Shown here: piece after piece, positions 39,255-49,826 of the stretch
Layout of the letters: the number at the start of each line of letters is the position of its first letter
Numbering within the stretch: position 1 is the stretch's first letter
Assembly: GCA_012932865.1 (NCBI GenBank)
Contig: SAXG01000059.1
Coordinates: 1 to 64,000, forward strand
DNA from: Amylostereum areolatum
Lineage: Eukaryota > Basidiomycota > Agaricomycetes > Russulales > Stereaceae
DNA: 64,000 nt
Direction of reading: 5' to 3'
Notes under the pieces: model-generated
The model's database searches: none
The model's input: only the letters and a program-made list of their open reading frames with translations
What the model was told of the DNA's origin: nothing
Translations under genes and position numbers: made by a program

Positions 39255-42200
39255 ATGAAGATCCTTCATAGGTCGAAACAAGTGTTGCCCCCGGTACGTC
39301 GTGCTCTGTTCACACACCGCGGCAGGGCGCTGGGTTTTGGCGATATGCTCACACTCTTTTTCCCGCTCTGCAGCTCCCTCAGGTGGCGGAGCTCATCAAC
39401 AAGCTCATCGACACGCCCAACGATGACCTCCACGAAGTTTTAAGCGAGATCGATGCGTGGAAGTGGCCCCGATCCGACCTCAATGCCTGGATTAAAGTTC
39501 TCAACAAGTTTGATGCTATCCTCGAGGAGAGCATTGGGATCACGATGTCGACAAGCTCCAAATCAATCCCTTCACACCGCTCAACAAGAAGACCGCCTGC
39601 GAAATCCTCCGTTTTGAACGCCTTCTCCTCGAAAACTCTACGAACAGGAAGACATTTGCGTCATACGACGTGAGTCGGCTTTGGCGCCATGTGCTTGCGT
39701 GCGTGTATGCGGATACTGATTCGGATCTCGTTCCCCAGCGCATCAATATCCTTTTGTCTACATCGGACCTCGACGTGCTCGTGCTCGCCTTGAACCTGCT
39801 TCTGAGGCCTGCTCAACAATACGCACAACCCGCCGTCTCGCGCGCACTCAGCATATCCACACCCCGTCTCCTCGCTCTTGCCAAGCGGTGGTCCGGTCTC
39901 TGCGAATATGGCGTTAACCTCGCAAGCAACAGGTTCACGACCTCCCCGTTGAGGCACGCGAGGTGCAGTTTACATTCTACAAGACCACCTGGCAAGGATC
40001 AACCCAAAGACATGGACGTCAACACTCCGGATTCCTCGCAGACTCCCGTCAGGCGCACAACTTCATCCCCCCCCCCTACCCCCGGCCCTCCTTCCTCCAC
40101 TCAGTCATCGGGCGCCATCGTGATCCACATCGAGGCCGACACACTTCAGAAGAAGAGCACGATGGAGGTGCTCGCAGACTGCATGGAGGCCCACAGCCTT
40201 CCTGAGGATGACAAGTTCGACCTCATGTGCCGCATCCGCACCGCTCAAGTCCTTACACCAGGTCACAAAGAAGATCGCAAGAAACTTGTTATCGTTCGTT
40301 TGCTAGCGACCGCGATTTTTGTCCACACACATTCTGACGGGCAGACGTCCTCGTCGCTTTTTCTCTATGAACCTGACCTCATTCCACACATCGTGGAGCT
40401 GCTCACGCTCGACCGCGGCATTCCGATCCCCGTTCAAACCGCTGCTGTCTCTGCCCTTGACGCGATGTCGCGTTATCAGTCCCGCGTCCAAGATGTTCTC
40501 TCTGCCATGAGCGCCGGTGTCAACCACGGCACCCTCATGGCGCTCATGCGTAAGACGGTGTCCGACGCGGCATACCCAGAGTCAGCTATACCCCACTCAT
40601 TTATTGAGGCGCTCCTGTCATTTGTGACATACCTAGCTTCGCATGCCGCTGGAGGCAACATGGTCGTGGGCACGGGCCTCATCCCGCTTCTCATCCAGAT
40701 CATCGAGAACAAGTTGCCGCAGAGGTTGCCTATGGTTTCCAAGGCTATGCAGTTGGTGGACAATGTGCTTTACAGCTTCCAGAACACTTTCCAACTGTTT
40801 TGCAACAATCGAGGAGTGGACGTTCTTGTGGATAGGATTGCGGTGGGTCAGATTCATGTTTTGCTGTACGCATTGTACTGATCGACGACCCAGCACGAGG
40901 TCGATGACGATATCAAAGTGTTCGGCAGCGAGGAGCGCTATCAAGAAGTCCCTTGGTCGTATGGTAAGCAGTGGTGACCGGTATACTACTGCTGCCTCTT
41001 TTGACTTTCATATACACAGGTCAACTACCAGTTGTGCGCTCGGCCACTTTGAAACACGTCCTGCGATCTATGCATCGTATGATGCAGTCATCTGGGACAA
41101 CGGAAGGCCTCCGAGGGTTGATCGACTCTTTGTTGCCCAAGTCGATCAAGAAAATTATGGAGCACCGGGCGTTGTTCGGCCCCAACGTGCTGCCCATCTG
41201 TATGTATTGGTGCACTTGCAATTCTTGTCGCGCGCTCATATTATCCAAAGCCATCAACATCATGGCAATGTTCGTCCACAACGAGCCAACCTCACTTTCC
41301 ATAATCCAGGAGCAAGGCTTACCCGAGACATTCTACAAGACGATTGAGGCTGGACTGGAGCCCGTCATTGAGGTTAGTATTAGTGGTAGCTATATTAATC
41401 TTGTGCTAACTGGATCATTACGTGCATCAGGTCATTCAGGCTTTCCCGAATGCTATAGGAGCACTCTGCCTGAATCAAGCCGGCCAGGATCAACTTTCTG
41501 CTCGACCTACCATTATCCCGGGTCTTTTCTCCATCTTCACATCTGAGCGCCACCAGCGAGTGCTCCAAGACAAGGAGAACACCGTCCTCATTGGCGCTGC
41601 CGTTGATGGGCTTTTCCGTCATCATCCGAGCTTGAAAGTCGCCGTTTTCGAGGCCATCAAGTTGACCATGAGCAAGATAGAGGACCTGGGCTCTGGGTAC
41701 GTGCCGCCCGAGAACATCAAATCTTGGTACAAGCTCGTCCAGCTCCCAGCAACGGCACCATCCCAACCAATTGCCGATGACGATGTCCAGATGGCTCCTG
41801 CCGAAGCCAGCGCACAATCAGGGGGGCAAACTCTCCTGGATCAGCCTGCGGAAGATTCGAACAACAATGAAGAAAGCAAGGCTAAGTCCCATGAAAACAT
41901 CATTGTATCTTTCATGGACGTCATTTTCAGGGTCTGTGATTTTTTCTTTCCTGGATCTCCCGGCGCTCATACTGCTGTAGTTTCTGGAGGGCCTGTTCCA
42001 GCATCCACCTCATTGCAAGGACTTCATTACGACCTTTGGAGGACTCAAACGTGTTGGTCACATGACCGCACTCCCGTGCCTTCCGTATGACTTCGTGAAT
42101 AGTGTTGCGTCGGATTCTCTGGTACAAATTGTGCGCACAATGTTTGACACTTCGCCTAACGTCACCATGGGCCACCTCATGGATATCGTCAAGTTATCAT

Positions 42201-44560
42201 TGGCGGACACTAAGGATTTCTGGGCGGATTTGAAGAGTGGATCGAAGATAATGGCATTGCTCGATCCAGTTGGTATGTTAAATAGCATCCCGATTATTCA
42301 TAAACTGATATTTGCTTCCCGTTTGGCAGCGCATGCCGAGGGCACGGGCGACGAGTTGTTTAGGAAGCTCATCGCGCTGAACATACGCATCATGCTCCTC
42401 TCGGATGTTTACACTACTGTTGGATTTGCGCATGGCCGGCCGTCAGCGGGCCTTCTCCAAGCGATAGTCGGCAAGAGTGGGCCCGACGTCCTCCCAGACT
42501 TGGGCGCCCTGCACCGCGCATGCATTTGGGAAAACGTCCAGCTCAAATCAACTGCACCTCCTCCCGCAAGCGACGTTCCCGCCAATCCGTCGGAGATGCC
42601 AACCGTAGTCTCCCCGGATAGCTCTTCTGTGTCCCTTCCCGAGGAGCTGTCCACGACGAATGGCGTACAAGATGGAGCTATAACGCCAAGCGGGACACCT
42701 GCTGAAGGTGATACCGGTGCACAAGAGAATGACCAAGACGCTGGTCCCAGGGCATTGAGGCATCTTGCGACCCAGATCCCAGGTGCTTTAACACCCTTTT
42801 TCCAAGGTGACTTTGCTATTTCTGATGTCTCTCCCTCCACTGAGCGTCTTTCGCTTTTAAGCTATTGTGAAGCTTTTCTCGACACGCCGTCATCCTGATG
42901 ACGCTCAGAAACAGAATATCAAGGACCCTGGCGTTCGTCTTGCCGGTGTCTTGTTGAATCATCTTCAACCAGTGGATTTCGGTAGGTCTGCCGATGAATA
43001 TCGCAGTTTTAGCCATTGATTTGTGTTGTAGATGACAGATTGGCCATAATCCAATACTACACAGGTTTGCTCGGGCTTGTCACGACCTTCATGGTGGATG
43101 GTGAGCACACACATATGTCTTATGCAACCCCCCCTGACACATGATGAGCAGAGTGCTTCACGTCCGCCACGCCGTTTCATGGCCATCATCGAGGAGGTCA
43201 ACACCATCAAGGAATCCGAGCGTTCAGAGGCGCTCACTCACGAGATCAGCAATGCGTTCGGCGGTATCAAGGTTGCCCTTCACTTCCTTCACCCTGTGGT
43301 CTCGATGAAGCCTATCTTTGAGTCTCCACAGACCACCCTTTTGATCAACCGGGAGAAGAAGGAGGGAGACCCGGACTATTTTGAGCCGCACAACTTCCTG
43401 GTTAAACTCCGTCTGGCCATCCTGCCTCTTATTCGTGATCTTCGGACTGCATCCTGGCTTGTATCGGCACCAAGTGGTCTAATCCGATTGGTGGTTCAAG
43501 TCATCTTGGAAATAGTTGGCGGCGAAGGAGAAGAGGGTCAAACGGATATTGCCGCAGATCCAACGCCGGTCGGTGGTGGGTTGTCGTTCCGGTCTCACGT
43601 ACCGGATGAGACTCGCATCCAGCAAGTGACTGAGATGGGCTTTCCGCGATGGGCAGCGGAGCGCGCTCTCGCTCGGACACAGAATAACGTCAACGCGGCG
43701 ACGGAGCTCCTTCTTGCGAACCCCTTCCGCTTTCACCAACCCCCTCCACCGGCTGCCGAGCCCGCAGTGTCTGCACCTGATACCACTGTGATGGATGAGG
43801 ATACGCCAGCTGCAAGCGGCGACAACACACCGGCCTCTGAAGCGACGGCCGAGGCGGTAAATGATACTGTTACCCCGGATGCCGAACCAACTTCAACGGA
43901 GGATCCTGCGCCCGCAGAGGCAGAAATTGAGGCAGAGGTGGAGACGGAGGCAGGAACGAGACCAGCCACAGACCCAGAACCACACCCCGAAGGGCCCAAA
44001 GAGCCTGTCAAGACCGCAGAACAGTGGCGAGAGGAGCTCAACGCCGCCAGGGAGCCCCTGAAAGTGGATATTGGCAGTCTTGCCTTACGTTTGGTCGACG
44101 AGCACCCCTCTCTAATCTTTGACGTCTACAACACGTTTATCGGCCGCGTGGACGGCTTCTAGAAAGAATCAAGCTATTGATTCGTGATGTCCAGGCCTTC
44201 TTGCCTCACGCTCACGATATCCAAGAGCAGCCGCTTGCTGTTCGATGCAGACTTCTAGCCCTTGTGTTGAACGGGGCGCCTATATCATTTGCGCCTGTCA
44301 TTGCCGGGGAAGAGAAGGAATTCATGGACGTGCTTTTGGCCCTTCTCCTATCTCACCCATTGAGAGCAGAGGGTGACTGCCCCGTCGTTCCCAAAGCGCG
44401 TCTCTCTCGCCATGCCTATTTTGGACGTCGGTACATTCCTCCGTATTGCGTTCGCTTGCTTGCCCAAGATCCAGATTCTCGAAAATGCCGCGGTGGATGC
44501 AAGTTGCGAGGCAACAAAGGTGGCCCAGCTGCGCAAGGACAAAACTCATTCCTTCCTTTT
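39255..44560 (+). pseudogene. TOM1: TOM1/HUWE1-type HECT E3 ligase, 5' part only, with frameshifts
   Basis: Starts MKILHRSKQVLPP; exon 1 39255-39293, exon 2 from 39374 (VAELINKLIDTPNDDLHEVL, WKWPRSDLNAWIKVLNKFD). DUF908/DUF913-like armadillo regions follow (LDVLVLALNLLLRPAQQY, HIVELLTLDRGIPIPVQT, SFVTYLASHAAGGNMVVG, SIKKIMEHRALFGP, ERHQRVLQDKENTVL, HMTALPCLPYDF). Then comes a UBA domain (TRIQQVTEMGFPRWAAERAL...NVNAATELLL). Many proper introns are visible (at 40.86, 40.96, 41.20, 41.37, 41.93, 42.27, 42.80, 42.98 kb). Defects: a 2-base insertion near 39530 in EE|HWDHDVDKL, a small deletion/frameshift near 43.10-43.15 kb, a frameshift near 44160, and no HECT domain. Similarity fades by about 44.5 kb. 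Full-length Tom1 exceeds 3,000 residues and polyubiquitinates nuclear substrates. This is a truncated, decayed duplicate. Confidence 0.88.
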
Positions 44561-44933
44561 GCTAACCCTCTTCTAGATTCGCGCTTGCATGTAGATTTAC
44601 GCAACCAAAATATATATCTATTTTCATTCCATCATGCTATGCTTACCCTAAAAATGGTCAACATAAAGCAGCCCGAAGAGAAAGCCACAACGCACATTAA
44701 CGTGGCATTCAAAGAGCAGAAACCGACGAATGCAAAAAAAGAAGCGGTCAAATCGCTCCACGGAGGTTCGCTCAAGATCAAGTTCGATGACGAGAAACTA
44801 CGAGGCGTCCAGTAGAGGGTGCACACTTGAAGGTTTTGTTTTGTTGTTCGATGTCAAGCATTGGTGCGTACGCTCGAGGTTTAATGTGTGCCGAAATGAT
44901 GACCGATAGCTAGTAGTCCGATGGAGGAGATTA
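44561..44933. other. Unassigned flank of the TOM1 fragment and MITE
   Basis: A plus-strand frame remains open to 44815 (Lys-rich end, KKEAVKSLHGGSLKIKFDDE) but does not resemble TOM1. Nothing else seen. Confidence 0.4.
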
Positions 44934-45606
44934 GGGGGGTTCCCAGTAGCGCTGAACGAGCAGATTATTGCTCTGATGAACGGCCAGATGAATTCTCAGA
45001 TGAACGGTGCGTCGCGTTCGGCACCACGGCAAGGCTGTCGGAGGTTGAACACTTTTGTATATTACATAATAGTGCGACGCGACGCGTCCAAGACGCGTCC
45101 GTGCTACTCCGTGACCGCACTCTCCTTTGTCCTCCGCTTCGAGGTCCAAATGCTTCAAGAACGTGGATGAAGCCAAGGTCCTTGAAGCCCAGATTTTGAC
45201 TGGAGTAGGAGGAGGAGGAAGTGGACGTGGATGCCTGCTCGGTAGTACTACCCGATGACGTCGAAGACTCAATGACATTAAGTACATCATCAGAGCCATT
45301 GTCGCACGCTACCTCTGTCTCTGCAATGAACTGGGCTAAATAAACCTATATAATCCCGTTGGAGAGCCGTTGCTGCTCCGTCTGACATGGTATTATGGTG
45401 GGGGTGCAAAGAGAAAGGGGAAAAAATACAATATAATCATTGCAGGCTGCAGCGGTACACGGAAGGCACAGATAGCGGGGTTTGAAATTTCCCATCCGGA
45501 GACGCGGCAAGTAGCCAGTTCAGCGATCACGAGCCAAGCTGAGCGGATTCATCTGGCCGTTCATCAGAGCAATAATCTGCTCGTTCAGCGCTACTGGGAA
45601 CCCCCC
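44934..45606. mobile_element. Non-autonomous DNA transposon with perfect 60-bp terminal inverted repeats
   Basis: 673 bp. The left end (44934-44993) is the exact reverse complement of the right end (45547-45606), starting GGGGGGTTCCCAGTAGCGCT. It is flanked by TA on both sides (44932-44933, 45607-45608), as for Tc1/mariner-type elements. No transposase is encoded. The interior contains a GACGCGACGCGTC-like palindromic stretch near 45.08 kb. Perfect inverted repeats imply recent activity or homogenisation. Confidence 0.88.
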
Positions 45607-45775
45607 TATTGGCTAGACGCACACATTTGAGTCTGGTGCGTTTCATTCCGTCGGTCCTCCTTTATTTTGCGGAATTGATTTCTTATTCACGGCCACACGG
45701 ACTCTAGATATAGACGGCCAACATATATTTGTTTGCGTAGCCACTCTAGCCAACCAGCCCAACCAACCGACCCGA

Positions 45776-46230
45776 CTATTTCCCGCCACCCAATTTCCCC
45801 CACACCATCTCCCAGACATGCTCGGCGATGCCTTTCGCGCGCACTATGTCATCCTTGTTGATATTGACCTCACAGCTTGCCTTGAAGGTCTCGCCGTACG
45901 CCATGCAAAGGGCGAAGCTCATGTCGATGTCGAAGCGCCCCGACGGGCGGGCGGGCGTCGCGGGCTTGGCCATCGCCAATCCGGCGACGACTTTCTTCAA
46001 AGCACCAGTCTCCGAATAATAAAGAGAGTATGCCTACCATTCCAGAACTAGCTGCGCATACTCACCTTTACCATACAGCCGACATATCTCTTCGCAGGAG
46101 ACTTGAAGGCGGGGATTCTCATTCTGGGCATCTGGATCAAACGGTAAGCACAATAATTACTCGCCATAGAACCGAAACTCACCGAAGCAGTAGTGTATAT
46201 AAGAAATGCCGAAGACGGAGTGAAGAACAA
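45776..46230 (-). CDS. Hypothetical protein, C-terminal exons
   Basis: The last exon (about 46020-45776) encodes ALKKVVAGLAMAKPATPARP, GRFDIDMSFALCMAYGETFK and AEHVWEMVWGKLGGGK. Upstream on the minus strand an exon reads PFDPDAQNENPRLQVSCEEI and CRLYGK before a GTGAGT donor near 46067. The phase across this intron does not join cleanly, so the gene may be slightly damaged or my splice is off by a base. No family recognised; the N-terminus was not found. Confidence 0.35.
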
Positions 46231-46349
46231 GAGTGTAAAGATACGGAGATGCGGAGGTGTGAACGGCTTCGAAAGAGGTTGGTGAGAGGTGGAAGGTGCT
46301 CCGCGTGCGCACCAGGTTGGTCAAAGTTCCCGCGCCGCCGCCTCGCAGC

Positions 46350-46425
46350 ATCTTCCGTCCTCTGTCCTCTGTCCTCCATCCTCCGTCCTCCATCCTCCAC
46401 CCTCCATCCTCCATCCTCATCCACA
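46350..46425 (+). repeat. Pyrimidine-rich minisatellite (TCCTCC/ATCCTCC)
   Basis: About ten imperfect 7-bp units such as CATCCTC, CGTCCTC and TGTCCTC. Confidence 0.85.
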
Positions 46426-46611
46426 ACCTCTTTACTTCCCTTTTCTCTGCCCTCAGTAAGATGCATCGCGTTACAAGATCGAGCCGTCACCCGCAACTGG
46501 CAAGATGAACTCGCAACGCAAGCACATCGCACAAAAAGACGAGATGGGCAAGAAGGCGGGCTCAATCGCGAGCGTAGTGGGGAATGGGTTTGGTGAGGGT
46601 ATCTGAGGCGC

Positions 46612-48260
46612 GTCTCGGAACGTTCAAGCAGCGCTAGCGCTACTGGACCACGCGGAACTTCTACGAGCCCGGTGCATATCCCCCTCGATTCAACTTGTCG
46701 TCCGTGAAACTCATATCTGTCCTCTAACGTCACGCTCGCCCGACCTGCAGGCTACACCGGCTCCCTCGCGAACAGGACCATCAACGGCCAGATCGCCCAG
46801 CAAGAAAAGGGCGCGACTATCGTGCTCGAGCACCGCTACCACGGCCTCTCCAACCCCTTCCCTGACCTCACCGTCGATCGCCTCTCTCCCCCAGACATCC
46901 ACAACATGCGACTGACCGCGCGGTTGCGCTCACCAGCAAGCCCAACGTCTTCCAGGCCATATACGCGTCCTCCGGTGTCGTGGAGAGCATCTTGTACGCC
47001 CGACGCGCTTCCTCCCCTCCCCGCCCCCGCGCGCGCGTCCTGACCCCCCGCTCCACGGGCTTTGCAGCGACTTCTGGCGCTACTTTGAGCCCATCCGCAA
47101 GGGCATGCCCACGAACTGCTCGAACGACGTCCAGGCCGCCGCCGCCATCCACAACGCGACCGCCTCCAGGCGCTCAAGGTGCGGTTCGGGCTCACCGACG
47201 TCGTGCACGCGGACGACGTCACCGGCGCGCGTGCGTGCTCTCCTTTTTCGTCTTCTTCTTCTTCTTCTTCTCTTGCGCGTCCGCGTGGGTGCTGACGGGT
47301 GCGACTCACGCGGCAGTGCGGAACAACCTCTGGGATTGGCAGGAGCTGTCGCCCTTGAGCAGGCCCGGAAGGACGGGACGATCGCGCCAGCGGCTGGGTT
47401 CTGCGCGACGCGCGCCCTGGACGCGTGGGCCGCGTACTTCAAGGACACCTACCTCCCCAACCGTGCATCTCCCCTGCTCGCCGCGCCCCTCCTCTTCCTT
47501 CCCTGACCCCGCCCTGACCGGCGCCTTTTCGCATTGCCCTTCGACAGTCTGCGGCGACGTCAATGCTGAGTGAGTGCCGATTTGCACGTGTTCTCCGTCC
47601 GAGCTTGCGCGCTGACTGTGGGTGGGTTGTGGCTTTGTTAGGACGTGCTTGAGCACGTACAACGCCACACAGGAACAGTGGACGGACACCGCGGTCGACA
47701 ATGTGAACCGGTCGTGGTTCTGGATCGTGTGCGCGCTCGTCTTCGTCGCCCGCGTGATCCCTCCGCATTGCTTACTGACCCCCCTCCGCCTCACAGCTGC
47801 AACGAAGTTGGCTTCCTCCAGGACACGGCCCCGAAGGACCACGTCTCCCTCGCCTCCCGCATCGTCGTCACGTCCGCCGACGAGTGGCAATGCCAGCAAA
47901 TGTTCCCCGAGGCCTTTCCAAACCCCCCGGTCGTGAACGTCGCCGCGACCAATGCCGCGTGCGACGGCTGGAACCTGAGCGTTGACCGGCTCTTCTTCGT
48001 CAACGGCCAGCGTGCGTCCCCGTCCCCGTCCCCGTCCCCATCCCCATCGCTCTCCTTCCCTCCCGCCCCCTCCCGACTGACACTAAGTCGGTCGAACTTT
48101 AGGCGACCCCTGGGTGCAACGCTACCGTCTCCGCGGAGGGATTCCACCCCCCCGGGACGGCCGCGGAGAACATCGGCCTCAGTGACGGCTTCCACTGCTC
48201 AGACCTGAGCACCGCGAACGGCGCCGTCGATGCGACCGTGCTCAAGGTGGCGTGCTCAAG
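46612..48260 (+). pseudogene. S28-family serine peptidase pseudogene lacking the nucleophile segment
   Basis: Remnants in order: GTFKQR, in-frame TAG, RYWTTRNFYEPG; YTGSLANRTINGQIAQQEKG, ATIVLEHRYHGLSNPFPDL; SKPNVFQAIYASSGVVESI; DFWRYFEPIRKGMPTNCSND; RNNLWDWQEL; TYNATQEQWTDTAVDNVNRS; CNEVGFLQDTAPK, MFPEAFPNPPVVNVAATN, WNLSVDRLFFVNGQ, DPW. This is the secreted lysosomal Pro-X carboxypeptidase-like S28 family, common in wood- and litter-decay fungi. Between FPDL and SKPNVF a stretch of roughly 60 residues is deleted, including the GGSYSG catalytic serine motif. At least one nonsense codon and one frameshift (near 47160) are also present. Not functional. Confidence 0.85.
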
Positions 48261-48349
48261 GTGAGGTAGGAGATCTGAGGGAATGGCGGGCACACCTATG
48301 CGTGGGGTGTGGGGGAGGCGGACTATTCGTTCTGTTAGCTAATGTTAGC

Positions 48350-48870
48350 TTCTGCTCGCCGAACAAACACATCCAGTAAGTGTTTTATATCCTTCACTTC
48401 GCAGCTCACAAGCATGACTGAGGTCTTCGTACCATTAGCTAAGAATACCTTTCGAATGTGTTTACTGTAAGTACGTACATCTCGGTTCCACGGCTCGTAA
48501 CTAACATCTTCGCAATCATAGTCAATGGTACCTTTCGCTTGCGCAACGACCGTGTCTACCGTAAGCAATCAAGTTCGTTCATGTGGCTAATGCTCTACTT
48601 ATACCTGTTGATTCCTTTCGCCCGCGTGATCGCATAACAAACACAGCTACCGCAGTAAGTGCTTTACTTCCTTTACTTTGTAGCTCACAAGCATAACGTC
48701 TTCGTACTGTTAGCTAGTGATACCATCTGATTGCACCTAAAGTGAGTACGTACAGCTCGCTAACACAACTCGTAATCTACGGTCGTAGCTAACGTCTTCG
48801 TAATTGTAGCTGGCGATACCTTTCGCTCGCGCAGAGCGCGTCTAATGTACGTAGTCAGCTTCGTTCGCTA
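48350..48870 (+). repeat. Two diverged tandem copies of a ~285-bp non-coding unit
   Basis: Aligned landmarks: CAGTAAGTG...TTTTA, GCAGCTCACAAGCAT / GTAGCTCACAAGCAT, GTCTTCGTAC, TTAGCTA and ATACCTTTCGC. They recur in the same order starting near 48373 and again near 48655. No ORF of note. Confidence 0.65.
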
Positions 48871-48899
48871 CCGATGCGCTCACGTACCCATAGCCATCA

Positions 48900-49556
48900 T
48901 CGGGCGGCGGAAAGGAGGGTGACGCCGACCGAGAGCGGGCGAGGACAAACGCAGATCACGGGTGGGGGCAGTGTACCGTATCGGCCGTAGCAACTCGATA
49001 ATAATATTTAAAAAATTCCTTTGAGGAAGGCTTTCCCCGACGGAAGGAGTTTAGCTGTCCCCGGATAGCTCTGTCGGTAGGACATAGGCAAAGCAACCCA
49101 ATGCCGTGTACTCGGCAGACGGAGGAAAACAATCACCATTGAGGAAATTACGACTTTCCCCACCAGACGGAGTTTTCCTTTTCCGGACAGAAAAATTGAT
49201 TGTTTCCCAGACGGGGAAAGTTATCGGCCCCGGGCCGGATAAGGTCTTCGCCGTCGCGAGCGGGGAAAGCGAAACAATGCCCGGAGGGGATTCTTTGGCT
49301 CAATCTGCCAGAAATAGTTTTCCTTTCCATGATTAACGGAGTTAAACTTTCCTTAACGTGTATATTTTACGCCAATCATTACACAAAAAATCCCCGTCGG
49401 GGAGAGAATGCCTTTACAAGTCATTTCCCCACCGGGGAAACGGACAGATTGCCTTTGGATTCATCCGTCACCACTTTCCCCACACTTTCCCCGTCGGGGC
49501 TAAAGGGGGGTTGTTTGTTGTGTGTGTCAGAGGGGTCATCCCACTTGATGCAACGA
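48900..49556. other. Non-coding region dense in a GGGGAAA/TTTCCCC motif
   Basis: No gene seen. Short GTCGGGGAAA or TTTCCCC(G/A)(C/T)C strings recur on both strands at least eight times between about 49030 and 49500, often with a flanking GACGG. The function is unknown. Confidence 0.45.
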
Positions 49557-49826
49557 CATCTTCCGCGAGTGTCTGCGGCGCCAACACGACTTGGTGCCAT
49601 TGGGGAACAGGCCGCAGTCGAGGTCGAGGGGGGTTCACTTGAAGATAACCCTGCATGTGAGGCGGAGGGGCCATGCCACCACATGAGGCGACATCTTCCG
49701 CGAGCGTCTGCGGTGCCGACAAGACTTGTTGCCGACGGGGAACCGGCCGCGGTCGAGGTTGAGGTCGAGGTTGAGGGGGGTTTGCTTGAAGATCAACCTA
49801 AGGTGCATCTCGTCAGAGAGCCTATG
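49557..49826 (+). repeat. 135-bp tandem duplication
   Basis: Two adjacent copies starting CATCTTCCGCGAG (49557 and 49692), each continuing GTCTGCGG(C/T)GCC, then a GGGGAAC(A/C)GGCCGC(A/G)GTCGAGG-like stretch and GGGGGGTT...TTGAAGAT. Confidence 0.75.
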
